From Trametopsis cervina (Eukaryota; Basidiomycota; Agaricomycetes; Polyporales; Irpicaceae), in contig MU278377.1 of assembly GCA_022385755.1 (NCBI GenBank), forward strand, positions 2,267 to 66,266: a stretch of 64,000 nt of DNA. Direction: 5' to 3'. The position numbers and the translations under genes were made by a program. Under the pieces are notes generated by a model, which saw only the letters and a program-made list of their open reading frames with translations, was not told the DNA's origin and made no database searches. Of this stretch, positions 24,798 through 36,171 are shown piece by piece. The number at the start of each line of letters is the position of its first letter. The first letter of the stretch is position 1.

Positions 24798-27693
24798 CTA
24801 CAGCTTGACCTCCTCGATGATATTCTCGGTGCCCTTCTCCTTTTCGGAGTGGGCATCATCGACGTTGGCAATGGCAACTTCTCGTGCGGCTTCTTCCGCG
24901 ATCTGAGCGGCAGCCTCAGGGCCGTCGAACAATCTAAGTCGATAGGTCAGGTTCCGTCAGACATTATCTTTCTTTTGTACGTACGCAGAGGTCTCCTCGA
25001 GGGTAAGCTATAGAGGCAGGTTAATCGCAGTCACGATAAAGTGAAGATATGTGGACTTACGCCCTTGGTCTCGATGAGGTATCTCCAGATGAAGCACACC
25101 TCAAACGCAAGCCAGCAGACATACACGAGCTGAAACGCATAAGGAGATTGTCAGGATGATGGTTGAGTTCTACTCACATAGTATTTCCAGCCGAGACTAT
25201 TCAAAATATCAGCAATGGCCGACGGCGTTAGAGAGGATGTACTCACGCAGACAATGCGATGGGGTTGATGTATCTTTGACGGAAGCGAGCGGATTGGCAA
25301 GAGCATTCAACGGTCTGAAAAAAGTACTTACTGGTTGAAGATCAGAGAGAGCGTAACCGCGAAACTGTATACGGTGAAGCCCTTGGCTCGGATGGAGAAA
25401 GGCAAGATCTCGATATTGTAGCTAGTTGAAAAGTTAGCGGTGCGGTTGTGAGCTAGTTAGGATGTCACGAACATGACAATAAGCGGCGTGTACGCAATCT
25501 GAGGTGGGAGAAGCATTAGTTTTGTCCACGGCAACAATTATGTTAGGAAGAGCAGAGGCTCACGTCGTCTATAATAACCCGTGATGAGTATTATATTTAC
25601 TGCAACAGAAGATAACAGTGGACTCACAGAAGGCATAGTACAGGACTGTATGAAAGAACATCGCGTGAGCACAAGTCACTGACATCATAGACGCGTTCAC
25701 GTACAGATCATCGCAATGAAGGTGTGTGCGGCCGCAAGGTTGCCCGTTGTCGAGTAGAGGCCAAAGCACGCCGTTTGCAGTACCCAGAAGATAAACATAC
25801 CTACGACAATAATCAGCATGATTGCACCTTCAAACATTTACTCATACTAACCGACTGTTGAGATGAGGAAGAGTGGACGCCGTCCAGCGCGGTCACACAA
25901 CAGGCCGCCGGTCAATGCCATAATCAAGTTCCAGATGTTGAGAAGACCGTTCTGTATTCCGATTAGTTCTGCCAGACACCCTTGCTGACGCTACTTACGA
26001 TGAGGAGCTGTGTCGTAGGGTCCGTTACTGTGTGGATTTATCAGATGCACGTTCACATTTGACAAGTCAGGCGTAGCGCACCTCCGATAGCCGTGAGAGT
26101 CTTGTTCATGTCTATAGAGTCGTCAGACGCAAGCGGATTGTCATATGTACAAAATTACTAACAATACGAGCTGAATGAAAGATGCGTAAGTGTCTCTGAG
26201 AAAGCAGCGAAACAGCATGATCTTACATCAAGTTGTTTCCAGACCATTGCGAGAAGAACGCAATGGCGATCATCACGCGCAACCTGCGGCGGTTACCTGG
26301 CGTCTTGACAAGTGTCAACCATCCGACGCTCTCAGCCTCCTTGTCGCGAGCAATAGCGGAGCGGATTTCTTCAAACTCGTACTCCACCAGCGGGTGATGG
26401 CTTCGGGAAAGAGGAAATCAGTTTCCGTCGTGATAGCGCAGGGAGCATAGCGTACCGGTCTCCGTTACCGTGGTAGTACGCCAACGTCCTTAAGGCTTCT
26501 TCTTCCCTGTCATTTCGAGTAAGAATGTAGATAGGTAAGCGCAGACAGTGATCGTGAGACTGACCTTCCCTTGGAGCACAGCCAACGCGGAGATTCAGGA
26601 ACCATCCATATGAGGCAGACTTGAAGGACAGAAGGCAGTGCTTGGAGAGCGGAGGGGATACGCCACGACCAACTATCTGGAATGTTGAACGTTCCAAACG
26701 TCTGAAGAACGATAGCTTATAATTAGTAAAGATAAAATCGTCGCATAGCGTAACATACCGTCCATGCTGCGCTGTATGTGATTAGTAGAAGGTCAGCATC
26801 TAGCCTGATACCAACGATATAAAGTCTTACACGATGCTTCCAAGGAACCTTCATGTACGGAGTCAGTATCACATGCGAAGCGAAGTTAAAGAAGACCAAC
26901 CAGAGGGTGTTGTAGAGTGAGGTGGCTGGACCACGGTGTGAAGGGTAGGCAAGCTCGGTAACGAGAACCGGTGCAGCCGAGGCGGCAAAAGTGAGACCGA
27001 ATCCAATAAGGAAACTGGGTGTAATGGTTTAGCAAGGTTTATAGAAGCTGAACGGGGGAGCGTACCGGGCTCCGATGAACATCCCAACTGAATGAGATGC
27101 GGTCTGTAACACTGTCGCCGCGCACATAATGATGGCGCCGAGAGCGACGGCTGACCGTCTGCCGAAACCATCAGACACATATGGGGAGAAAGGGTATGCG
27201 GCGAGACATCCAATATTTTGGATGGCATTCAGCAATCCCAACTGATGGTGCTATGTCTCAGGAACTGATATGAGGAGGAGAGAAAAGGGGAAGTCTTACC
27301 ATGCCGTCCGTTGGGTTGTTGAACGCTGACTTCCATTGAGTAAGAGACTGTAAACCATCTGTCGACGCATCAGTACTACGACTCCTGTAGTTGACACGAA
27401 ATACCCGTACTCATCATGCTTCCTAAATCACCCGATGAACAGTCAGTGCAAACCAGTCTTAGCAAACCACAACCACGCCGCACCATCGTAACCATTCGTC
27501 ATGGACGTAATCAGGCTACAAATCAAAGAATGAGTTTATGAGCGACGAGGACATCTCGGACGACGCACAGAAGGAATATCCAGCCGTTGAGCGCAATCAG
27601 CCGCCTATTCTTCCACCATGGTCGTGAAGTATCGATCAGGTGTGCAATCCCTTGCATCCCGCCTTCGGAAGCGACTGCGGCTGGTCCACCCAT
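24798..27693 (-). CDS. MFS sugar transporter (hexose/lactose permease-like)
   Basis: Twelve-helix plasma-membrane sugar porter split into about a dozen or more small exons. The start at 27693 gives MGGPAAVASEGGMQGIAHLI. Recognisable pieces in order: SLTQWKSAFNNPTDG, SDGFGRRSAVALGAI (the sugar-porter G-R-R loop between helices 2 and 3), FLIGFG, VTELAYPSHRGP, WMVPESPRWLCSKGR (the family PESPRWL signature), EEEALRTLAYYHGNGD, VEYEFEEIRSAIARDKEAES, and RVMIAIAFFSQWSGNN. The C-terminal cytosolic tail ends GTENIIEEVKL. The order of motifs leaves little doubt about the family; the transported sugar is not determined. Exon edges in 25000-26200 are the least certain. Confidence 0.88.
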
Positions 27694-29661
27694 GATGCGC
27701 GGAAATTTGGTAATTTGACGGCTAGAGGGGAGGGACGGGAGCTTTGCCTACGGAAGAGGAGGACGTAGGGAGACCAACCCATGGCAGCCATGCTGCGCTA
27801 TAAGAGGATGTTCGGATCGTGAGGGGAGAAGAGAAGCTCGGACGGTATAACGTCGCAAGAAGTATCATCTCGCGATACGCCTAGCCAGAGTACGCCAGTG
27901 CGAGGGAGTGCATGCTGATAACGATTCGTTCCGCTGCTGTCATACTGATGTCGCCGTTGCCGGTTGGGAGCTCCAAACTGCGTCGATTCAAAGTGGCGTA
28001 TAAAAGCGGTAAGGCCGACGGTAAGCAGTGGATGTGGATACGATAGAAGGCCTTGCGGATGAACCTCGAATATGAAGTGTTGTTGCAGACTGCGAATCGA
28101 AGCGGCCCCACTCACTCGCTAAGCCTTCTGAGCCGAAACAGGCCGACGCAAGATGGGATTCGGACATTGAGCAATATGTTCCGCGCAATGAGGTAGGAGG
28201 GAGGCATGCGAAAATCTGTATTGTGGCATTTCCGAGGTTGATCCCAGGAAGAACGAACATCTGCTCGTTTGGGGTCGTGAGGTCTGCGGAGTACACGACG
28301 AGACGTGCCGTGTACCTGCCAATCACGCACACAACCTGTTCTCCCCGTCAACACGACATCTCGGCTTCAATAAATATTACGTCCCATGGGACGGGACGCA
28401 CCGGCGACTCGGATGTTCCATGAGGTCGAAGGGTGGATGAGAAATTGATTTCGAATGTGAGAACGTACTGTATGAGCGCATCGGTGCACCCGAGATCAGT
28501 ACAGACGGTTACCTCCTGGTGAGGAAAGAACCTTGCGATCTGCGAGGTACTATCTTCTTGGAAGACTGGACGGGTCCGAAAGCCTTGGCAGTCGTGGCAA
28601 GGTATGTTGTAGTCAGTACAGAGAAGGGATTCAGATTATCACATTCATGAGAACAAGTACACTGCAGCACATGTAGGACTTGCAACCGCTTGTGAACGGC
28701 TTGCTCTGGTCCTGTGGGCGGTGTTAACGGCTAAGGCGCAGTTCACAAGCACGTCTGATCGGGTGGATATCAGCATGCTCAGATTGCGTATCGATAGTCT
28801 GGCACCGGGGATAGCATGGGCTGCGTATCTTGACTTACCTGATCATGAACGTGTAATCGCTCTATCCGTACACCTAGTACGAGTCATACTCAGTGACGCC
28901 ACTGACTGTAAGCGTGCTTCAGCGGCAGGCTATGACAGGAAACAGAGAGCTTCACATACTAGATTCGTAGAGGGTTTGGGTCAGACATCGAATCGTTGTA
29001 AAGATTGGAGTGTGTCCGTCTTAGATGCCTCCATGAATCTCACATGCGTTTCATCTACGACGACAGAGCATGGCGGCCTCTCGTTCACAACCAAAGAAAA
29101 GATGATAGTATGCGCGCGCATGGCATAGCAGCTATCTGAGAGACGAAAGGAATCTCTGGAATCTCAAGTGTTGTCCTTCAAGAACATGGTGGTTATGAAG
29201 GAGAGCAAGGCTAACCTAAATCGGGTGAGGCGCGCGAGACGCGTCTTGCGGACAAACCATGATGACACGCTCAAACCAACAGCTCTTCGTGGGAGTGCCG
29301 TTGTATACAGTCTAAACAATTCAAAAAGGGCTTTACGACCGTAATCAGTATGCAACTAGTTTATTGCGCGGAGACTGAACCGATACCGTATGTGAACTAC
29401 ATTAGCACTGTCCAAGCGGTCCCTACATGAACAGCGAGCAGCATATAACATCACAAGAACAACAACAGAAAGTTTTGTACATTAATAAACACGAGTGAAT
29501 GGAGCCCGACAAGAAAGGTCACTTGAACAGTTAAACAAGCCTGGAGGTACACGTGAGAATAGTCATAACGATATTCGTTGCATCATCAATAGACAAGAAT
29601 CCAATATTGTCCTGGAAGGGTCCGATAGAGAGAGTCCGGGCGTAGATAGTGATATGAAAAG
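27694..29661. other. 2-kb stretch with open but unassigned frames
   Basis: No gene can be named. Between about 28440 and 28650 both strands stay open. Minus-strand reading gives FFPHQEVTVCTDLGCTDALI and, across a possible GT-AG junction near 28340-28305, YTARLVVYSADLTTPNEQ. Plus-strand reading gives YERIGAPEISTDGYLLVRKE. A plus-strand frame at 28721-29128 (135 codons) is also unrecognised. A small unknown minus-strand gene within 27800-28700 is possible. From 29360 to 29661 nothing is visible except the likely 3' region of the next gene. Confidence 0.35.
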
Positions 29662-31441
29662 CTAGAACGAAGGCGGCTGGCGCGGATAGATCTGGTACGC
29701 CATCGAGTCCGTCGAGTCATTCCGGTGCTGTAGCCCAAATGGATGTTCGTCGTGCACCGCCATCGGTACGAAGCGATTCGGAGGAAGCAGAGGCGAGGCG
29801 GGCGAGACCAGCGTTGAGTTTCGATGCTACAAAAACATTGAAAAGGGATAGACGTCGGTTAGCACACTGCATACAATGACACGAGTAATGGAGACATACC
29901 CCAGACGGCCCCTGCGACACAGGCGAGTCAGTCACAGTGGGCGTCATCAGGTCCGTCGTGCCTAACGAGAACTCCGATTCTGGCGGGCGACGGGTTCCTC
30001 TCGTCGTCGATCCTAATGTGAGCGGGCCTGAGTCGTCGCGCGTCGCATGGCGCGAGTCTATCGGCGACGGTTGGCGGCGAATGTCCAACACGCTAGGAAA
30101 GCTGTCCTGCCTGTCCTTCTGTTCTTCCGCATCCTCCTCCTCCTCCTCCTCCCTCAGGCTTGACTGATCAAGCTGGCCGAGTCTGACCTGTGGACGCATC
30201 GGCGCACCGTCGACGTCGAACCGGCTGTCGGGCGGCTGGTGCACGACGCGCACGCGCTTGTAGTCGCGGCCCTTGGTCGTCCCGCTCTGGTACGCCCGGC
30301 TGAGGGAGAGGTTACTGAATTTTGACGCGATCTGCGAAAGGAAGGATTGCGAGGATTTTCGCGAGGAGCCCGATATGAGGGATGATTCGGATTCCGTGCG
30401 TGAGTGACGCCGGGAGGCAGGGGGCGCGCGCGGCGGGAGCATGTCTGAGGGGAAGTCGCTAATGTCGTTGCGCGGTGAGGATGTCTTCTCGCCAAAGTCG
30501 CCCATGGGCATACCGTCGATCGCCCACGCGGACTCTCTGGTCGATTTGTGCTTCACTTTGAGACGGTCAGGGAAGAGCCCGAACATCCGTCGTGGGCCCT
30601 GCAGGTTCGCGCGCCGCCATGGTTTGTCCTTCGCCTGTCCGTATCGGTCGCTGTACCGACCTGTCTCTCGTTGCTTGCGCCGCCGGTACAGGAGGAAGAG
30701 CACGGTCCCTACAACCGCGACGATCAAGCCCACGATGATCGGCAGCGCTATCTGAATAGGTGACCAGCCACCGCTCCCTCCTGTGGAAGCTGAGCGCATA
30801 CATGAGTGAGTCGATAACTTCAATGTAAATAGGCACTTACTCGCGAGCGCTCCATCCACATCAAATTGCCCGTCGACGGTCAAAGCCTGAGTCGCCCACG
30901 GCGGAAGGCCAGTAATGCTGTACGCCGGCGTCGGCGGCGGTGCAGACGAATTGGAGCATCTGTAGATATCCGCCCACTGTGCCCACGTCTCCGGTTCGTC
31001 TTGTTGGCAGTAGTACTGGGCCTGACGTAGGTTGTAACTGGCTAGGTTGCTGGTAGATACCGTCAAACTCTCGTCGGAGGATCGAAGTTGGACGGAACTC
31101 ACCAATAACATGCACTCTGCGCGACGACGGTCTCGGTCAGCTTCTCGCACGGTTGCTTGACTTCGCTGTATACCGTGCCAGGAGACGATCCATCCGTGTT
31201 CAGCTAATGTCGGTATCGGTATCAATAGTAGTACTTGGTGTTGCACTAGAAGGACTCACCGACGCATACTTTCCCGTGCACGACGTTGCTATGTCCTGTA
31301 CATCCTATCCGCACGTCAGTAAGCAAGCCGGCTCTGCAGAGCATTCATGGATCCAACACTCACCCTCACGGACAGCCGGGCGCGAGCTGCCTGTGCGAAC
31401 GCCGCGACGAAGAGACCTAGCTCAAACGGCAGATGGTTCAT
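29662..31441 (-). CDS. Single-pass membrane protein with Cys-containing ectodomain, function unknown
   Basis: Probable surface protein. The ATG at 31441 gives a short hydrophobic leader MNHLPFELGLFVAAFAQAAR. The next exons encode DVQDIATSCTGKYAS, GTVYSEVKQPCEKLTETVVA and QYYCQQDEPETWAQWADIYR, a small Cys-containing ectodomain, then a short linker. One helix follows (IALPIIVGLIVAVVGTVLFL) with a strongly basic stop-transfer RRRKQR. The cytosolic tail of about 280 residues is rich in Ser, Arg and Pro and has a Glu run (EEEEEED) encoded by a CTC-repeat tract near 30127-30155. The final exon probably uses the frame reading NRFVPMAVHDEHPFGLQHRN and ending RQPPSF at 29662. The layout resembles a sensor or adaptor, but no family was recognised. 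Confidence 0.72.
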
Positions 31442-32578
31442 GCAGCTCGACGTTGGCGTGCGACAGCGCACGCTATGGAGGTCGATGAGGATGAAGGAGG
31501 AGGAGAGGACAGTCCGAGGACCGCGCGCAGTATAAAAGCTAATTCCCGTTGTAAGTGATCATCAGCGGTCCCGGCGGATGGGACGGCGGAGGCAATGCGC
31601 CCGCTCTGATCAACTCACAGCCCGCGCTTCACATCTTTCAATGTCTCTTTTTCTCTGCCAATAACCTGTACAGACATTTCCGCCTGCCACTGATAACTCC
31701 TCCGAGTCTGTGCTCGCTGCTCGTCTTTGTCTTCGCAAAGTTGACGTTATCAAGTGTCGTTGCAAAGCCTTCTGTGGAAACGCCTATCCAAGGAACTGGC
31801 CTCCTCTGTCTAGAGCGCAACAGGATATCGCATGGGTATCGTGCGATTCCGACCACGCACTCTCGCGAGATAGACGGAGTACTCGACAGTCTCTCTCGTG
31901 ATACAGATGATTCTACCATAGACTCGCTTCGCGCGAGCAGGCAACCCTGATTATCAGACAAATGTAAAAGAAGACTGTTCAACACGATGCCCATCCACAC
32001 CTATCGCCCATTGCTGCATTTCGAGTTATGGCCGCAGTTCGTGCTCTGCAAGCCGAGTCTGGGATACCGCCTCGAGTATACGCAATAGCCAGAGAAAGAA
32101 TTCTGCCGGGTCTTACTCTTGCTTTGGTACGTTGTCATGAATCCACTTCACCGCTTTGCTCGATGGCTCTCGAGGTATGGTCAATACTCAAGCGTCCGCA
32201 ACGCGTCGCGAAGGCCATCGGACGAAGAACTGGAGCTTAAAGGTCATGGACAGCCACAACGGAACACGAGAACCTCGTAGGCATGCACAGGTCTTGATCA
32301 AATACATAATAATGTACATTGAGCATACTTCAATCAACGAGTTCGACAGATATACAAAAAGAATAATGTTACAACAAGAACAGAGTGCAAGTACATAAAC
32401 CACACCGCAGACTTGACGTTTCCGAATGCAAACCGACCTCGCGCGCCCGTGAATCACATCTTCAGACATGCATGCATCTGGCGACCGAGGTCACCACCGT
32501 GGGAGATGAAGTGCAGTGGCAGTTTCCATCTAAATGATAGTCTCCAGCCACTACACCCTTTTTTCCCGGGCACGGACA
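31442..32578. other. Intergenic 1.1 kb
   Basis: Between the start of the membrane-protein gene and the stop of carnitine acetyltransferase. A plus-strand TATAAAAG occurs at 31531-31538, upstream of an unrecognised 131-codon plus-strand frame (31555-31950). No domain was seen. Confidence 0.4.
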
Positions 32579-35506
32579 TCACGAATACTCCGCCATCGGG
32601 ATCACTTTACCTGTTCGCAGATGCCCAGAACGCAAGAGAGCGAGACGCACGCACGGAGATGAAAACGAGTGAGAAAAGCTGTGCACACAGAAGGAAGGCA
32701 CGCACCCGTGTTGTAGTACGCCGGTGCACGTTTCCTGCGACCAAGCACCTCTACATCGCCACTATCAAAGAAGGAGTATCCAGCTACACGTAACGATAGA
32801 CGCCGTTGAACATCGCACATCCACGCAACCAAGTCAAGCAGAAGAAACTCACGCATCGTATCCGTGTCGTCATATGCATCGTGCTCGGGGCTGATACGCC
32901 CATTGATCGGTCGGCCCGTGCGCGAGTCGCGCAGCACGCCCGCGTGGTCGACGAACGGCTCCGGTCGCGGGTTCGCAGAGAGGTGCAGCTGCACAAGCAG
33001 TCGCTGCATGTCATTCAGGTACCCCTGGAGCGTGTCCAGGAACCGCCGTGTCTGCAGATGCTTCGACGACGCACACCTAGAGCGAATAATCACGACATGA
33101 GCACATCCTCATTATCATCATACAAACACCACATTACGAGAAATGGGGAGCTTACACAGAGAGTCCGTCATCCTTAATAATGTATCCGATGCCGTACCCG
33201 TCTGCAGCGACAGGTCCGAAGCCGAACAGCCGCAGTGCGGGGTTCCCGCAGTTCGACGTGGACAGGATCGACGTGCTGAGCAACTGCCAGCCGGGGTCGG
33301 TGAATATCGCAGGCAGCGGCGGCTTGCCATGTCCGTTACCGCTACTACTCGACGAGTTGCTCACAGGCGAGAGCGGACGCTCGTCGATCGCGGCATTCTC
33401 GCGCTCACGTTGCAGGAGGCAGTAGAGTGCGTAGAGGTGTCTGTCCTGGCCGAAGCCCTGGCTGCATTCCTTCGTGAGCTTGACGTGTCCATGGCACGCT
33501 TTGCGGAGTGCGTTGACCTTTTGCTCGGGTGTCGCTTCGGAGAAGAATGTCTGGTATCTCAAGCTCAGTAAAGTGCCGTGATATCGGGACAGGGTGTAGT
33601 CACCTTGATGAAGTCAACGCTATGCGGCTGTACCGTCCGGATGGCTTCCGTCCTACCGTGCAAGAACGCCTTTGTCATCGCGGGCTCGTACGTGCACTCG
33701 ATCCGTCCTGCCACCAATCAACTCCCTGTAAATCCGAAGAATGGAGATTCCCTCACCGTAAAGCCCGTAATACGCCGCCTGGAACGCCATCTGTACGAAC
33801 GCATCTGGGCTGAATCCGTGGCTCGTGATGAAGTTCTTCCCGTATCCCTTAAACTCCAACGCCTGGCAGTCGTTCTGGCATATCAGGTCGCTCAGGCGCG
33901 TCTCCGCGAAACGGATGCCGGCGCGCAACTCAGGGTACAACGTCCACTCGAGCTTCTTCGGCGCGGTATCGATCAGGTAGGCTGGCGTCTGAGGGGGAGA
34001 TTTGGAGGCGTGCCGCGGAGGCTTGTATGAGCGGGCGTAGGGCGAGAGCGGTGCATGGAAGAGCGTCGGCGCGGAGGGGTTGATGGAGCGGGCGAGCAGC
34101 ATCAGGCCCTCGGTGAAGACGTCTGCGGCGAATCTGCGGGAAACGGAGATATAAGAATGATGTCAGTAGATGAATGCACGTTTACGTGCCTAAGCACCGT
34201 GTGTCCATCGACGCCGGTGTGCTCGAAATTGATACCTGCCGCGCCATCGGCGGTGATGATGATCTGCAGTTTGTCGTACCAACGGTTTGTGCAAGTCCCG
34301 ATCTGCACGCCATTCTTGAGGTGATAGGTCCCGCACAAAAAGTTGTTGCATAGCTCGGCGAGGTTGTCTGGGTGGGCGTCATCGAGGCACACGACGAAGA
34401 GCGCGTTGTCGACGACCTCGAGACAGGACTCGTTGTTCCGGTTCTTCATGAGCGCCTTCCGGAGCGACGACCACACTTTGCGATTCTCTGTCGACAATAC
34501 GCCGATGGCGTTGCGCGCGACCTGTACGTCATGGGCGTCAGCTGCGTGGCGGGGGAGAAACAGGGTATCATCTTAAACTGACTTCGTGAACGGGTAGCTG
34601 GTCCGCATCGGCGACGATAGCCTGCAGGTTCCGCAGGATCTCGCGCTCTGTCAAAACGGGGCGGTTCTCCTGGTCGAGTACGTCGAACCAATCTATGAAA
34701 GCACACCACATAATTCAGACCTCTGCCGAGAGCCAATGTATGCGGTAGACGTACAGAACTGCCCTCGACGCAATACGACGATGTGCCGGGCTTCGGGGTG
34801 CGTCTCCATCCTACACCCTCGTTCGGTGGGTATACGCGCCGTGCCGAACAGTCGGGTGTACTGGTCCATGTCGAGGGGTACACCCCGTACGGAGTCCGGT
34901 TCGAGGATGCCCGCACGCAGATCATGGATGAAGCCCAAGGAAGAAAGTATGAGGGCTGCTGCCCGAGGAAGCTGTGAACCACGATCTGGTGTTGGGTCAT
35001 TCCTGTGTGCAACATCGTTAGGTATCAGTAGTCGCCACAATAGGGGCATATACGCACTCGAGGACGAAGAAGGGGTTGAGAGCGAGGACGACGGGGTCCG
35101 TGTGCGACAAATATGATTCATACCTATCGCAATGACATGAGTGGTGCTGTCAAGATGGATGTACAGGGTCAGACTGACCAGAAGTCTTCTATGTAGCTAC
35201 AGCGGCCGTGAGTGGTGATTAGCGATCAGACAGCATTGACTCGCAGACGCACCTCGCTTTGTCCTCGGCCCATATCAAGAGTCTCTCCTGTATGCGCGGG
35301 CCGTCGTTCTTCAAGAAGTCTTCCACTGCCCTCTTCGTTTCTTCGTGATCCCGAGGATCCTGCAAGCCCTCGAGCGACTTGAGGTATCGGCTGCACGTCT
35401 CCTCTAGCGGCGGCACGGGCAGCTTGGGCAGCTCGCTCTGCCGTGCAAAGGTGCGCTCTTCCCGCATAGGGGGCTCTGGCTTGAATTTGGTCACTGGAGA
35501 CGACAT
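32579..35506 (-). CDS. Carnitine O-acetyltransferase
   Basis: Transfers acetyl groups between CoA and carnitine so that peroxisomal and cytosolic acetyl units reach mitochondria. The N-terminus holds RQSELPKLPVPPLEETCSRY. Then come ALNPFFVLE, MDQYTRLFGTARIPTERGCR, NALFVVCLDDAHPD, LCGTYHLKNGVQIGTCTNRW and the catalytic His in INFEHTGVDGHTVLR. Later parts are KSPPQTPAYLIDTAPKKLEW, FAETRLSDLICQND, YGKNFI, FVQMAFQAAYYGLYG, HGHVKLTKECSQGFGQDRHL, NPALRLFGFGPVAADGYGIG and a C-terminus GYSFFDSGDVEVLGRRKRAP ending VIPMAEYS after an intron. An in-frame ATG 24 nt upstream (35530) is an alternative start. About ten exons. Confidence 0.94.
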
Positions 35507-36171
35507 GGGTATCGATTGAGGAGATTTCACGCTCGCATATTTACTTGGGCTGGTATATGTGCGGGGGAGTGCGGGGCATCAAGCGATAATCAAATTCACG
35601 ATCAAACTCCGTAAGGATTAGTGTCGCCTTCAGGTACGCCTTCCGCCTCCTCAGCCGCCGTCTCGCAGAGTGAGAGAAAGGCCCACCTCCGGGATAGCGC
35701 ACGAATTAAGAATATACGGAGGAATACCGGTGGTAGAAGGAGCAAAAGAGAGTGAATCAAGAAGACTCAGGGCCTGCAGCACTTGACCGCCTCAGTAAGC
35801 CAGATTTCCTGAATTCCGAATTTGGCGATTTTGATTTTAGTCAAAATCGGATTAACTGAATTTGACTGCATGCTCGCTGCGTATTGAGTACACGCGGCGA
35901 TAGAGGGTCAGGAGACCCGATGATACAACATAAGCGGGAGGCCGTTGGCGGGCGGATGCAAGATAGCTGGGGGATGCCGACGAGTACCGCACCGTGTGCC
36001 GTTGAAACATACCGTAGCTAACTGTTTCCGGCAAAGCTTGCGATAGCCTCCGCTCAGAAAACTAGAGGTGTGGTAGATTACAACATTAATGACAACAAGG
36101 ACAAGCACAAGACGTGTTAACAAGACGCTACAACAGACGCAATCATGACTGGGCTGATAGGCACCAGAAGC
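35507..36171. other. Intergenic with a perfect short inverted repeat
   Basis: Upstream region of carnitine acetyltransferase and downstream region of MIOS. It holds gattttga (35827-35834), a 6-nt loop and tcaaaatc (35841-35848), a perfect 8-bp stem. Several near-repeats of gaattt/gaatttg surround it. No coding feature was recognised. Confidence 0.5.

Noticed and set aside
30120..30160. CTC microsatellite
   Set aside because: It is coding: it specifies the Glu run in the membrane-protein tail, so it is not listed as a separate repeat element.
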